NCBI GenBank assembly: GCA_016845305.1
Contig: JAERSW010000045.1
Coordinates: 19,322 to 83,321, forward strand
DNA from: Acidimicrobiales bacterium
GTDB lineage: Bacteria; Actinomycetota; Acidimicrobiia; Acidimicrobiales; MedAcidi-G1
DNA: 64,000 nt
Reading direction: 5' to 3'
Part shown: in pieces, positions 8,490-17,590 of the stretch
How the letters are laid out: each line of letters begins with the position of its first letter
Numbering within the stretch: position 1 is the first letter of the stretch
Notes under the pieces: model-generated
The model's input: the letters and a program-made list of their open reading frames with translations, nothing else
Database searches by the model: none
What the model was told of the DNA's origin: nothing
Program-made: the position numbers and the translations under genes

Positions 8490-10022
8490 GGCCCAGTCGA
8501 GGGTTCGCTGGACGGCCTGGGACCAGCGGTCGGTGAGGCGGGTGCGTTCGGCGTCGGGCATGGTCGGCGACCAGCGGCCGCCCTCCTGCCACCGGTCGCG
8601 GACCTCGGCCTCGTCGGACCAGACGCCCTCGGCCAGCCCGGCGGCGTAGGCGGCACCCAGGACGGTGGCCTCGCCGACGACGGGGCGGACGACGTCGACG
8701 TCGAGCAGGTCGGCCTGGAACTGCATGAGCAGTTCGTTGGCCACCATGCCGCCGTCGACCCGCAGTTCGGCCAGGTCGAGGCCCGCTCCCCCGGCGACGC
8801 CGACGGCGTCGGCACGCATCGCCTCGATCACCTCGTGGACCTGGAAGGCGGTCGACTCGAGGACCGCCCGGGCCAGGTGCCCCCGGTTGGCGAAGCGGGT
8901 CAGGCCGACCATCGCCCCCCGGGCGTCGGGCCGCCAGTGGGGGGCGAACAGGCCGGAGAAGGCGGGCACGAGGTAGACGTCGCCGTTGTCGTCGACGCTG
9001 CGGGCCAGCGCCTCGACCTCGGCGGCGTCGTCGATCAGGCCGAGCTCGTCGCGCAGCCACTGCACGGTCGCCCCGGCCATGGCCACCGACCCCTCCAGGG
9101 CATAGGTGGCCGGCCGTCCGGCGACCTGGGCGGCGACGGTGGTGAGTAGGCCGTGGGTGGAGGGCACGATCTCCTCTCCGGTGTGGAGCAGCAGGAAGCA
9201 GCCGGTGCCGTAGGTGTTCTTGGCCCGGCCAGCCTCGTGGCAGCCCTGGCCGAACAGGGCGGCCTGCTGGTCGCCGAGGACGCCGGAGACCGGCACGCCG
9301 GCCAGCGGGCCGACGCACGTGCCGATCCGCCCGATCGACGGGACGATCTCGGGCAGCGCTGCGGCGGGCACGTCCATGGCGGCGAGCAGCTCGGGATCCC
9401 AGTCGAGAGTGGCGAGGTCCATCAGGAGGGTGCGCGAGGCGTTGGTGACGTCGGTGGCGAACCGGCCGCCGTCGGGGCCGCCGGTGAGATGCCACAGCAG
9501 CCAGGCGTCGATCGTGCCGAGGCAGGCGTCGCCGGCCTCCGCGGCGGCTCGGAGGCCGCCGACCTCGCCGAGGAGCCACGTCATCTTCGGCCCGCTGAAG
9601 TAGGTGGCGAGCGGCAGGCCGGTCGTCGCCCGGAAGCGGTCGATGCCCCCGACGCTGCCCCCGACATTGCTCCCGGGGCTGGCGAGGCGGTCGACGATGT
9701 CGGCGGAGCGGACGTCCTGCCAGACGATCGCCGGATGCAACGGGCGGCCGGTCGTGCGGTCCCACGCCACCAGGGTCTCGCGCTGGTTGGTGATCCCGAC
9801 CGCCGCGAGGTCGCCGGCGACCAGGCCTCCGGCCTCGAGGGCCTCGGCGACGACGGCCCACGTGTTGGCCAGGATCTCGTCGGCGTCGTGCTCGACCCAG
9901 CCGGGCCGGGGGAAGTGCTGGGCGTGGGGACGTTGTGCCGAGGCGACGACCGTGCCCGATTCGTCGACGACGAGGAAGCGCGTGCTGGTGGTGCCCTGGT
10001 CGATCGCTCCGACCAGCGCCAT
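8487..10022 (-). CDS. glpK: Glycerol kinase
   Basis: A 511-residue FGGY-family kinase that phosphorylates glycerol to glycerol 3-phosphate in the cytosol. The N-terminus [11 protein letters not shown] is the diagnostic ATP/glycerol motif. [15 protein letters not shown] and the internal [10 protein letters not shown] also match glycerol kinases closely, and the length is standard. No glycerol facilitator or glycerol-3-phosphate dehydrogenase lies next to it. It is the last gene of a minus-strand group starting at the Rieske oxygenase, only 3 bp below the flavin-binding protein gene, and its stop codon forms part of the promoter of the next gene. Confidence 0.95.
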   Translation of the reverse strand: MALVGAIDQGTTSTRFLVVDESGTVVASAQRPHAQHFPRPGWVEHDADEILANTWAVVAEALEAGGLVAGDLAAVGITNQRETLVAWDRTTGRPLHPAIVWQDVRSADIVDRLASPGSNVGGSVGGIDRFRATTGLPLATYFSGPKMTWLLGEVGGLRAAAEAGDACLGTIDAWLLWHLTGGPDGGRFATDVTNASRTLLMDLATLDWDPELLAAMDVPAAALPEIVPSIGRIGTCVGPLAGVPVSGVLGDQQAALFGQGCHEAGRAKNTYGTGCFLLLHTGEEIVPSTHGLLTTVAAQVAGRPATYALEGSVAMAGATVQWLRDELGLIDDAAEVEALARSVDDNGDVYLVPAFSGLFAPHWRPDARGAMVGLTRFANRGHLARAVLESTAFQVHEVIEAMRADAVGVAGGAGLDLAELRVDGGMVANELLMQFQADLLDVDVVRPVVGEATVLGAAYAAGLAEGVWSDEAEVRDRWQEGGRWSPTMPDAERTRLTDRWSQAVQRTLDWA

Positions 10023-10025
10023 GGC

Positions 10026-10709
10026 TCAGACCGCCCGACCGTTCGCCAGACCCGGGCCGCGGGCCCAGTCGGCCACGTGGTCCGGGACCGGGTCGTCGCC
10101 GGTGTCGTCGTCGGGCACCGGTTCGCCGACGGCCACGCCGATCGGGATCAGCCCGGCCCAGGTGTCCTCGTCCATGTCCTCGTCGTCGTCGATCGGCGGC
10201 CCGGTCCGGACCTTCATGGAGCACTCGTCGAGCGGCAGCACCAGCACCGTGGTGGCCCGGACCTCGGACTCGTGAGCGGGACGGACGGCGGCGACGCGGC
10301 CGGGGATGGTGTGGTCGACGATGCGGTCCAGCGCGGCGACCTTCTCGTCGGCGTCGGTGACCTCCACGGCGGTGCCCATCACGACGACGGACCGGTAGTT
10401 CATGGAGTGGTGGAGGCCGGACCGGGCCAGGACCAGGGCGTCGAGCAGGGTGACCGTCACGCACACCTCGGCGCCCTTCTTGGCCGCCCGGAGCAGGCGG
10501 CTGGCCGGCGAGCCGTGCAGGTAGAGCCGTTCGCCGTCCCGGGCGTACAGCATGGGGATGACGACCGGATGGGCTGCGTCGTCACCGGTCGGGCCGCCGG
10601 CGATGAGCCCGACGTGGGCCAGCAGCCCCTCGTCGAGCGCGGCATGGATGGCGTCGCGGTCGGTGAGGCTGCGGTCCGGCATCCGTCGCAGTTCGGTCCG
10701 TTCGGTCAT
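10026..10709 (-). CDS. Pyridoxamine 5'-phosphate oxidase-like flavin-binding protein (NimA type)
   Basis: A 227-residue split-barrel protein of the FMN/F420-binding PPOX family, close to the nitroimidazole-reductase-like group. The segment from about residue 45 to 100 (VVIPMLYARDGERLYLHG, then LLRAAKKGAEVCVTVT) is typical of these small flavin enzymes. The MNYRSVVVMG strand follows near 115. Substrate unknown; in actinobacteria related proteins often use F420. ATG at 10709 is the clear start. Sits between PhzF and glycerol kinase on the same strand with short gaps. Confidence 0.82.
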   Translation of the reverse strand: MTERTELRRMPDRSLTDRDAIHAALDEGLLAHVGLIAGGPTGDDAAHPVVIPMLYARDGERLYLHGSPASRLLRAAKKGAEVCVTVTLLDALVLARSGLHHSMNYRSVVVMGTAVEVTDADEKVAALDRIVDHTIPGRVAAVRPAHESEVRATTVLVLPLDECSMKVRTGPPIDDDEDMDEDTWAGLIPIGVAVGEPVPDDDTGDDPVPDHVADWARGPGLANGRAV

Positions 10710-10737
10710 GTCTCGTGTTCCGTTTCCCGGTCGAGGT

Positions 10738-11544
10738 TCAGAGGATGCTGCCGCGGATCACCGTCACGGCACGGCCGGTCAGGTACACCCGGTCGCCGAC
10801 GAGCCGGACGTCCAGTTCGCCGCCGCGGGCCGATGCCTGCTCGGCCCGGAAGGCGTCGCCGAGCCTCGGCGCCCACCAGGCGGCGAGCGTGGTGTGGGCC
10901 GACCCGGTGACCGGATCCTCGACGATGCCGACGTTCGGGCCGAAGACCCGCGACACGATGGCCACGTCGTCCCGGTCGTCGCAGGCCGCCGTCACGATCA
11001 CGGCCCGGTCGGCCAGCCCGGCCACCAGGCCCAGGTCCGGGTGACAGGACCGCACGTCGGCGGCCGCACCCACCTCCACCACCAGGTCGGTGGCACCCAT
11101 CGCGGAGCCGACCACCGGACACCCCACCGCCGCCGACATGGCCTCGGTGACCGGGACCGCCTCGAGGACGTCGACCGGGAAGTCGAGGCGGATGCCGTCG
11201 TCGGTGGCCACGGCGGCGAGGCGGCCTGACCGGGTGTGGAAGCCCATTTCGCCGGCCACGCCGTGGTCGGTGGCCAGCACGTGGGCGGTCGCCAGGGTGG
11301 CGTGACCACACAGGTCGACCTCGGCGGTCGGGGTGAACCAGCGAAGGTCCCACTCCCCCGCCGAGCCGTCGGGCACCGCTGCGTCGGACGGATGGCAGAA
11401 CGCCGTCTCCGACAGGTTCATCTCGAGGGCGACCGCCTGCATCCAGGCCGGGTCGGCCAGCCCGTCGAGGACCAGCACGGCCGCCGGGTTACCCCGGAAC
11501 GCCTCGTCGGCGAAGGCGTCGACCTGGGTGAACTCGTGCGGCAC
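10738..11544 (-). CDS. PhzF family isomerase/epimerase-like protein
   Basis: A 268-residue protein of the PhzF (diaminopimelate-epimerase fold) family. The N-terminal FTQVDAFADEAFRGNPAAV is the family signature, with an active-site glutamate in NLSETAF near residue 45. The C-terminal half carries DPVTGSAHTTLAAWW, another hallmark. PhzF itself isomerises a phenazine precursor, but most homologues have unknown roles, and no phenazine genes are present. Starts with GTG at 11544, 19 bp below the dehalogenase stop, so it is probably in the same operon as the Rieske oxygenase and dehalogenase. Confidence 0.88.
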   Translation of the reverse strand: MPHEFTQVDAFADEAFRGNPAAVLVLDGLADPAWMQAVALEMNLSETAFCHPSDAAVPDGSAGEWDLRWFTPTAEVDLCGHATLATAHVLATDHGVAGEMGFHTRSGRLAAVATDDGIRLDFPVDVLEAVPVTEAMSAAVGCPVVGSAMGATDLVVEVGAAADVRSCHPDLGLVAGLADRAVIVTAACDDRDDVAIVSRVFGPNVGIVEDPVTGSAHTTLAAWWAPRLGDAFRAEQASARGGELDVRLVGDRVYLTGRAVTVIRGSIL

Positions 11545-11563
11545 CGATGCAGCCTCGCAGGCG

Positions 11564-12475
11564 TCAGGGGGTCGCGGCGATCAGGTTCGCGATCACGGCG
11601 GCCAGGTCCGGGCCGACGTCCTCCTGCAGGAAGTGGGCGCCACCGGCCATGGTCGGGTGGTCGAGGCCCGCGGCGCCGGGGACCTTCTCGCGGAACGGCC
11701 GGTCGTTGCCGGCGGTGATCGGGTCGGAGTCGCCGAAGGCGCACAGGAACGGGCGGCCGAAGGCCTCGAGCACCGTCCAGGCGTCGATGTTGGGCTGCGA
11801 CTCGGGGTCGTCGAGGCTGGTCGGCACGAGTGCCGGAAAGATCCGGGCGCCGGCCTTGTACGCGTCGTCGGGGAACGGGGCGTCGTAGGCGGCGATCTCG
11901 GCATCGGTGAGGTCGGTGGCGCACCCACCGTTGACGATCTTGCCCACGTTGAAGCTCGGCGACGTCTGGGAGTACTGCTGCCAGGCGAGGAACGCCTCGG
12001 ACGGTCGACCGTGGCCGGTGGGCAGGAACGTGTTGCCGACCACGACGCGGGCGAACCGGTCGGGCTGGGCGGTGACGAGCCGCAGGCCGATCAGGCCGCC
12101 CCAGTCCTGGCCGAAGAAGGTGGCGTCGCGCAGGTCGAGGTGGTCGAACACCAGCGACGACGTCCACGCCACATGGCGGGCGTACGTGTAGTCGGACTGC
12201 TCGGTCGGCTTGTCGCTGCGTCCGAACCCGACCAGGTCGGGCACGACGACACGGTGGCCGGCGTCGACGAGCACCGGGACCATGTGCCGGTACAGGTAGG
12301 CCCACGACGGCTCGCCGTGGAGCAGCAGCACGGGGGCGGCGTCGGCGGGCCCCTCGTCGAGGACATGCATCCGCAGCGTCCCCCCGTCGCCGTCGGGCAC
12401 CTCGGCGTAGTGCGGTTCGAAGTCGAAGTCGGGCAGGTCGACGAAGCGGTCGTCGGGGGTGCGCAGGACGTCCAT
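11564..12475 (-). CDS. Haloalkane dehalogenase (HLD-I-like alpha/beta hydrolase)
   Basis: A 303-residue alpha/beta hydrolase that releases halide from alkyl halides by an aspartyl-ester mechanism. HGEPSWAYLY near residues 53-62 forms the oxyanion region. The nucleophile D124 with halide-binding W125 lies in FFGQDWGG. The FGDSDPIT loop supplies the acid, and HFLQED near the C-terminus the base. The pattern is closer to DhlA-type HLD-I enzymes than to epoxide hydrolases, but halogen specificity needs assay. The start ATG shares one base with the Rieske oxygenase stop (TGATG), so the two are translationally coupled. A second dehalogenase lies divergently at 13800-14720. Confidence 0.88.
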   Translation of the reverse strand: MDVLRTPDDRFVDLPDFDFEPHYAEVPDGDGGTLRMHVLDEGPADAAPVLLLHGEPSWAYLYRHMVPVLVDAGHRVVVPDLVGFGRSDKPTEQSDYTYARHVAWTSSLVFDHLDLRDATFFGQDWGGLIGLRLVTAQPDRFARVVVGNTFLPTGHGRPSEAFLAWQQYSQTSPSFNVGKIVNGGCATDLTDAEIAAYDAPFPDDAYKAGARIFPALVPTSLDDPESQPNIDAWTVLEAFGRPFLCAFGDSDPITAGNDRPFREKVPGAAGLDHPTMAGGAHFLQEDVGPDLAAVIANLIAATP

Positions 12476-13653
12476 CAGATCGTCTCCAGGAGGGGCAGGG
12501 GTTCCATGCCGAGCAGCCGCCGGTAGGTGCCGTGGTAGTGGTGCAGGGCCGGTTCGTTGCGGCCGAACACCACGTGGTCGACGGCGCCGGACGAGGCGGT
12601 TCGCTGCTGGCTGGCGGCCACCACGTAGTCCTCGTCACGGATGATGCCGCCGAAGCCCTCCGACAGGCCGGTGAGGGCGAGGCGGGCGTCGGCGTCGGCG
12701 GCCGGGCCCGGACGCAGGTACCAGGAGATGCGGCTGACGTGGCGGCCGGGGTCGTGCGGGTCCGGATAGGCCCGCAGCAGGTGGAGGCCCTCGGCGAACG
12801 GCATGAGCTGGACGTTGGGGAACAGCCAGTAGACGGGCAGCGCCGCGGTGGTGATCGACCAGTCGTCCTCCGGCAGGGTCCGCAGCGTCTCGATGTCGCG
12901 CTTGCACAGCAGCATCCGGTGGTTGCGCCCGTAGGTGTCGTAGCACTGGACGTTGCCGTGGAAGGCCAGGTTGATGGTCTCGGCGTGCAGCGCCGGAAAG
13001 TGGTACGTCTCGCCGAACGTGTCCATGGCCAACTTCCAGTTGCAGGCCACCTCGTAGGCGTCGCGGCCGAGGTACGACAGCTCGCCGAGATCCCAGGCGG
13101 CCAACTCGGCCCGCAGTTCGGCGCCCAGCTGCTCGTCGAGGTCGATGGTGCCGGCCGGGTCGGGGTGCACCCACAGCAGACCGGCCTCCTCAAGCGACGG
13201 GAGTTCGACGAGGCCGAGGCACGACGGGTCGGGGTTGCCGAAGTGGTCGGGGTTGGGCAGGCCGACGAGGGCGCCGGCGGTGTCGTAGGTCCAGCGGTGG
13301 AAGGGGCAGGTGAAGCGGCGTTCCTCGCCGCGGTCGCGTTCCTCGAGAACGACGCCGCGGTGGCGGCAGGCGTTCACGAAGGCCCGGAGACGACCGTCGT
13401 CGTCGCGGGTGGCGAGGATCGGCGTCGGCAGGTCGTCGCACGTCAGGAACGAGCCCGGACCGGGCAGGTCGCCGGACAGGCCGACGAGGTGCGGGTGGCC
13501 GCCGAAGAAGGCGTCGCGTTCCCGGCGGGCGAGGTCCCCGTCGACGTAGACGTCGGTCGGGTTGCGCCGGAAGCCGCCGGCGTCGACGTTGGTGCCGGCG
13601 TCGAGGCGAGCCATCAGCAGCTTCGCCTGGGCGACCTGTTCGCTCCGTTCCAC
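12475..13653 (-). CDS. Rieske non-heme iron oxygenase, large subunit
   Basis: A 392-residue aromatic-ring-hydroxylating or N/O-demethylating oxygenase alpha subunit. The Rieske [2Fe-2S] ligands are C96/H98 and C116/H119 (CRHRG, then CPFHR). The catalytic iron site follows in NWKLAMDTFGETYHFPALH near residues 197-215. The GTG at 13653 is chosen because GGGGGGAG lies just upstream and the alignable sequence begins there; a longer frame reaching 13746 has no such signal. No ferredoxin or reductase partner is in the window. It shares an operon with a haloalkane dehalogenase and faces a second one divergently, so hydroxylation or demethylation of a halogenated compound is plausible. Confidence 0.9.
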   Translation of the reverse strand: MERSEQVAQAKLLMARLDAGTNVDAGGFRRNPTDVYVDGDLARRERDAFFGGHPHLVGLSGDLPGPGSFLTCDDLPTPILATRDDDGRLRAFVNACRHRGVVLEERDRGEERRFTCPFHRWTYDTAGALVGLPNPDHFGNPDPSCLGLVELPSLEEAGLLWVHPDPAGTIDLDEQLGAELRAELAAWDLGELSYLGRDAYEVACNWKLAMDTFGETYHFPALHAETINLAFHGNVQCYDTYGRNHRMLLCKRDIETLRTLPEDDWSITTAALPVYWLFPNVQLMPFAEGLHLLRAYPDPHDPGRHVSRISWYLRPGPAADADARLALTGLSEGFGGIIRDEDYVVAASQQRTASSGAVDHVVFGRNEPALHHYHGTYRRLLGMEPLPLLETI

Positions 13654-13799
13654 GACTCCCCCCGGTGTCGATCGGTGTCCGGAGCGCTGCCGCCCCGACG
13701 CCCGAGTGTCATGCGGGGTCGGAGCCGCTGCCAACATGGCTGGCACCGCCGGGCGGACGCTCCGCCCCGGCCACCGGCACGCCCGACCAGGAGGTCGCC

Positions 13800-14720
13800 A
13801 TGGTCCCCCTCGACGAGACCTACGACGGGACGTTCCCGTTCGCCCCGCACACCTTCGACGGCCACGGCTTCGTCCAGCACTACGTCGACGAGGGCCCCCG
13901 GGACGCCGAGCCGATCGTGCTCCTGCACGGCGAGCCGACCTGGGGGTACCTGTACCGGAACATGATCGGGCCGCTGGCCGAGCACAACCGGGTGATCGTC
14001 CCCGACCACATGGGCTTCGGGAAGTCCGAGACGCCGCAGGACCGCGAGTACACCCTGCAGGCGCACACCGAGAACCTGGTGGCGCTCGTCGAGCACCTCG
14101 ACCTGACCGACATCACCTTCTTCGGCCAGGACTGGGGCGGACCGATCGCCACGGCGCTGACGGTGCGCCATCCCGAGCGGGTCAAGCGGATGGTGTACGC
14201 CAACTCGCTGGCCGGCTACGGCCGGATCGGGAACGACGACGCCACGCCGACCCAGCAGTCACCGTGGTTCCAGTGGATCGGCGGCGGCCTCGAGTCGGGG
14301 CGCACCGCGGACGTCCTGCTGAACCTGGGCTCGACGGTGCTGTCGGTGATGAAGATCACCGGGTTCACCAACTCGGCCGCCGTGGACGACACGTGGATCC
14401 GGGCGTACTCGGACCCGTTCCCCGACCGGGACTCGGCGATCGGCGGCCTCGAGTTCCCGCTGGACGCCTACCTCGGCAGGATCGCCGAGTACGTGATCGC
14501 CGGGGCGGGCGGCGTGCCCGACCTGGTGGGCAAGCCGGCGATCCTGCTGGAGGGCATGGCCGACGCGGCGATCCCGCCGGACCGGGCTATCGCCGACTTC
14601 CGGGCGCTGTGGCCCGACGCCCCGGTGGTGGAGCTGCCCGGCGTCGGCCACTACTGCCAGGAGGACGCCCCCGAGGTCCTCGTCGCCAACGTCCGCCAGT
14701 TCCTCCAGGCCAACCCGTAG
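13800..14720 (+). CDS. Haloalkane dehalogenase, second paralogue
   Basis: A 306-residue alpha/beta hydrolase with the same architecture as the dehalogenase at 11564-12475. It shows HGEPTWGYLY near 43-52, nucleophile D111 with W112 in FFGQDWGGP, and the catalytic histidine in GVGHYCQED near 288. The ATG at 13800 follows a strong AGGAGG site. It is transcribed away from the Rieske oxygenase; the 146-bp divergent region 13654-13799 must hold both promoters, though no clear operator was found. Whether the two dehalogenases act on successive halogens of one compound or on different substrates is unknown. Confidence 0.87.
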   Translation: MVPLDETYDGTFPFAPHTFDGHGFVQHYVDEGPRDAEPIVLLHGEPTWGYLYRNMIGPLAEHNRVIVPDHMGFGKSETPQDREYTLQAHTENLVALVEHLDLTDITFFGQDWGGPIATALTVRHPERVKRMVYANSLAGYGRIGNDDATPTQQSPWFQWIGGGLESGRTADVLLNLGSTVLSVMKITGFTNSAAVDDTWIRAYSDPFPDRDSAIGGLEFPLDAYLGRIAEYVIAGAGGVPDLVGKPAILLEGMADAAIPPDRAIADFRALWPDAPVVELPGVGHYCQEDAPEVLVANVRQFLQANP

Positions 14721-14854
14721 GCCGTCAGGAGCCGTCGCCCCGGCGTCTGACGGCTGCACCGTTCCTGCCTTGCCCCCCCGGGGGGCCAATGGAAGCATGC
14801 TCGACGTGGGTGGCCGAAGGTCGTGTCGCCCGACGGGACCCTGCGGGAGGACCC

Positions 14855-15430
14855 ATGGAGACGTTCACCTTCCTCGACGAGGTCATGGCGCTGTTCACCG
14901 ACCTGACCGACGGCACGGACGCTGACCGGTTGGATGACCCCACGCCGTGTGACGAATGGACGGTCCGGCATCTGATGGGGCACGCCATCGGCGCTGCCTA
15001 CGTCTACTCCACCGTCATGAGCGGCACGAACGAGATGGCCCCGGGCCCCATGGATCTGGACCGGCTCGCTTCGCGGGTCGGCGACGACCACCGGGCGGCC
15101 GCCCGGGCCGCCTTCGCCCAGCTCCGCGAGGCCGGTGGGTCCGTCGACGACCGCGACGCCCCGGCCACCACGTTCTGGGCCGATGTCACGTTCGACTGGG
15201 TGCTGCGCATGTGGGCCACCGACATGCTCGTCCACTGCTGGGACCTGGCCACCGCCACCGGGCAGGACCTCAGCGTGCGCGACGACCTGGCCCAGGCCGC
15301 GCTGGACCTCTCGTACGACTACGTGGCAGAGGTCTCCCGACCCGCCGGTCGGGTCGGCCCGGCCGCCGAGATCGACGACGGCGCCACGACCTTCGAACGG
15401 CTCGTCGCCCACTACGGCCGGGGCCTCTAG
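14855..15430 (+). CDS. DinB-like / mycothiol-dependent maleylpyruvate isomerase family protein (TIGR03086-like)
   Basis: A 191-residue four-helix metal-binding protein of an actinobacterial family. TPCDEWTVRHLMGH near residues 29-42 is the signature, with the metal-binding histidine of this helix. MLVHCWDLATATG near 125 holds the next one. Family members are thought to be thiol-dependent isomerases or transferases using mycothiol; the precise role is not deducible. ATG at 14855 has a good GGGAGGA site upstream. It stands 134 bp after the dehalogenase and is followed at once by a convergent gene. The gap 14721-14854 holds a C7G6 tract (14773-14785) without a loop. Confidence 0.75.
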   Translation: METFTFLDEVMALFTDLTDGTDADRLDDPTPCDEWTVRHLMGHAIGAAYVYSTVMSGTNEMAPGPMDLDRLASRVGDDHRAAARAAFAQLREAGGSVDDRDAPATTFWADVTFDWVLRMWATDMLVHCWDLATATGQDLSVRDDLAQAALDLSYDYVAEVSRPAGRVGPAAEIDDGATTFERLVAHYGRGL

Positions 15431-15443
15431 CCGGGCCGTCCCA

Positions 15444-16409
15444 TTAGCCCACGCCGCCGAGGTGGGTGTGGGAATCCGACGGGGCCTCGTCGGGCCAGTT
15501 GGTGCGCCACACCTCGGCCTGGACGCTGCCCATCGGGATCGACCGGGCCTCGAAGCCGTCCACCGGCGCCAGAAACGGCTCGGCCACCACCGCGTGGTTT
15601 GGGACCACGAAGAACGGTGCGCTGTACCGCTCGGCCCCCTCTGGGCTGGCCACCCGGTGCGGGGTCGACACCAGGCGCCCGCCGGTCCACACCTCGAGCA
15701 CGTCGCCGACGTTGACCAGCAGTGCGTCGTCCGGACACGCCGCCTCGACCCACGACCCGTCCCGGTCGCGGACCTCGAGGCCACCGACCGGGTCGGGGTC
15801 GAGCACCGTGACCACCGTGATGTCCTTGTGGGGATGGAACCCCGGCGACGGGTCGTCGGCCCGCCGTGGCGGATAGTGCAGCAGGGTTGCGTTGGTCAGC
15901 GGCGCGTCGAGCGCCGCGGCGAGGGCGCTGCGGTCCAGGCCGAGCACGGGCGCCACGGCGTCCAGTAGGCGGCCGACGAATCCGTCCATGGAGGCCCACC
16001 ACGCGGCCACCACCGCAGGCATGCCTGGCAGGTGGTCCGGCCAACGGTTCGCCCCATAGAGGTCGCACTCACTACGGGCCGGATGGCCGGCCGGGCACTC
16101 CCAGTGCAACTTGTAGCCCTCGAAGGCGTCCGGAACCGTCCCGTCGTCGTCCTCACGATTCGGGGTGAAGAACTGGAGGGGAATGAAGCCCCGGTAGTTC
16201 GTGCGTTCCACCGCTTGGCGACGCTTGGCCGCCTCGTCGACGGCGAACAGGTCGACCAGCAGGCGCCGCATGGCCGCCAGGTCGGCGACGGGGACGCCGT
16301 GGCCGCGCACGGCGACGAACCCGACCGTGGACAACGCCCCGACCAGGCCCGCTCCGTCGGCGAGGTCGGCGACCGGCACGCCCGCGGTGGACGTCGCCGG
16401 CGGCACCAT
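15444..16409 (-). CDS. Isopenicillin N synthase-like Fe(II)/2-oxoglutarate dioxygenase
   Basis: A 321-residue oxygenase of the IPNS/DIOX_N-2OG-FeII_Oxy family. The N-terminal region contains VGFVAVRGHGVP, the usual start of the family. The iron ligands are HPHKDI near residue 190 and STPHRV near 245; the RYSAPFF arginine-serine pair binds the cosubstrate. Relatives hydroxylate or desaturate small acids, amino acids or plant-type metabolites. The start ATG overlaps the stop of the upstream M24 gene (TGATG), so it is the last gene of a tightly coupled operon with M24, Asp/Glu-racemase-fold and PhyH enzymes. Confidence 0.88.
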   Translation of the reverse strand: MVPPATSTAGVPVADLADGAGLVGALSTVGFVAVRGHGVPVADLAAMRRLLVDLFAVDEAAKRRQAVERTNYRGFIPLQFFTPNREDDDGTVPDAFEGYKLHWECPAGHPARSECDLYGANRWPDHLPGMPAVVAAWWASMDGFVGRLLDAVAPVLGLDRSALAAALDAPLTNATLLHYPPRRADDPSPGFHPHKDITVVTVLDPDPVGGLEVRDRDGSWVEAACPDDALLVNVGDVLEVWTGGRLVSTPHRVASPEGAERYSAPFFVVPNHAVVAEPFLAPVDGFEARSIPMGSVQAEVWRTNWPDEAPSDSHTHLGGVG

Positions 16410-17590
16410 CAGATGATCGGCAGCTCGGCGGGGGCCCGACGGGACAGCAGTTCGGGGCCGTCGGCGCGGACCACCAGGTTCTCCTCGTGGAGCATCATCC
16501 GGCCCGCCGCCCAGGTCAGCCCCGGCTCGAGGGTGAGCACCATGCCCTCCTCGATCACCGTGCCGTCATCGGCGGTATGCGACGGCCATTCGGTGACCTG
16601 CATGCCGAGCCCGTGGCCGAGCCGCCCCACCGAGTTGCCGAGCGAACCGCCGGCGTCGAGCACGCCGGCCATGGCCCGCCACAGGTCGCTGGTCGTCGCC
16701 CCGGGCCGACAGGCGGCGAGGCCGGCCTCGGTGGCCTGCCACACCGTCTCGTAGGCCCGCCGGGCACCGTCGTCGGCGTGGCCGAACGCCACGTACCGGT
16801 CGAAGTCGCTGGAGTAGCCGTCGAAGATCGAGCCGGTGTCGAACATCAGCAGGTCGCCCGGCTCGATCACCCGGTCCGACGGCTGCTTGATGACGTCGTC
16901 GAAGCCGGGGCCGGTCGCCCCCACCAGGTACGGCACGTCGTCGGCGCCACGCTCCAGCAGGTCGACCTTGAAGGCCTTGAACGCCTGCCGCTCGGTCATG
17001 CCGACCGACAGCAGGTCGCCGAGACCCTCGAACCCACCGGAGACGATGTCGCAGATGTGGGCGACCTTGGCGATCTCGCGGTCGGACTTGACCATGCGCA
17101 GGCCCCGGACCACGTCGGTGGCGTCCACGAAGGCCATGGGGGCGATGCTGTCCCGGAGCGCGTCGAGGTCGGCCAGCGGCATGCGGACGTGCGTCTCGTG
17201 GCCCATCGGCAGGCCGATCCGGGCACCGTCCCCCGTGGCTCCGGCAGGCCCGGCGACCAGCTCGGCGAGCGTGTCGGCGAGCAGGCCGAGGCCGTCGTCG
17301 ACGGGGCGCGGCGCCGGCCACGTCCGGATGTCGTCCACCCACGTGGCGGACATCGCCGAGGCGCCAATCCCGGGGATCACCGCCACCGGCCGACCCTCGG
17401 CGGGCAGGACCACGAACCACGGTCGGGTCGGGCTCTGCCAGAACGGCGTGTAGAAGCCCGTCAGGTAGCGGACCTCCGGCTCCGTGCAGACCAGCAGCGC
17501 GGCGAGGCCCCGTTCGGCCATCATCGCCTGGGCCCGCTCGGCCCGTGCCTCGAACTCGGCGACCGGGAAGCCCCGCTCGGGCACCGTCAC
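16409..17590 (-). CDS. M24 family (Xaa-Pro dipeptidase/creatinase-like) enzyme
   Basis: A 393-residue pita-bread-fold metalloenzyme with a creatinase N-domain (EVRYLTGFYTPFW near residues 40-52) and an M24 catalytic domain. Metal or catalytic residues appear as FDTGS, SSDFDRYV, GRLGHGLG, TLEPGL and HEENLVV, in the expected order. Such proteins are prolidases, creatinases, or DMSP lyases of the DddP type; the complete set of metal ligands fits prolidase or DddP better than metal-free creatinase. GTG at 17590 overlaps the preceding stop by four bases (GTGA). Its place beside an Asp/Glu-racemase-fold enzyme and dioxygenases favours catabolism of a small amide, betaine or sulfonium compound over peptide turnover. 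Confidence 0.85.
   Translation of the reverse strand: MTVPERGFPVAEFEARAERAQAMMAERGLAALLVCTEPEVRYLTGFYTPFWQSPTRPWFVVLPAEGRPVAVIPGIGASAMSATWVDDIRTWPAPRPVDDGLGLLADTLAELVAGPAGATGDGARIGLPMGHETHVRMPLADLDALRDSIAPMAFVDATDVVRGLRMVKSDREIAKVAHICDIVSGGFEGLGDLLSVGMTERQAFKAFKVDLLERGADDVPYLVGATGPGFDDVIKQPSDRVIEPGDLLMFDTGSIFDGYSSDFDRYVAFGHADDGARRAYETVWQATEAGLAACRPGATTSDLWRAMAGVLDAGGSLGNSVGRLGHGLGMQVTEWPSHTADDGTVIEEGMVLTLEPGLTWAAGRMMLHEENLVVRADGPELLSRRAPAELPII

Noticed and set aside
14772..14787. C7G6 inverted repeat as a terminator
   Set aside because: No loop can form at the centre without breaking most pairs, and there is no T-run.
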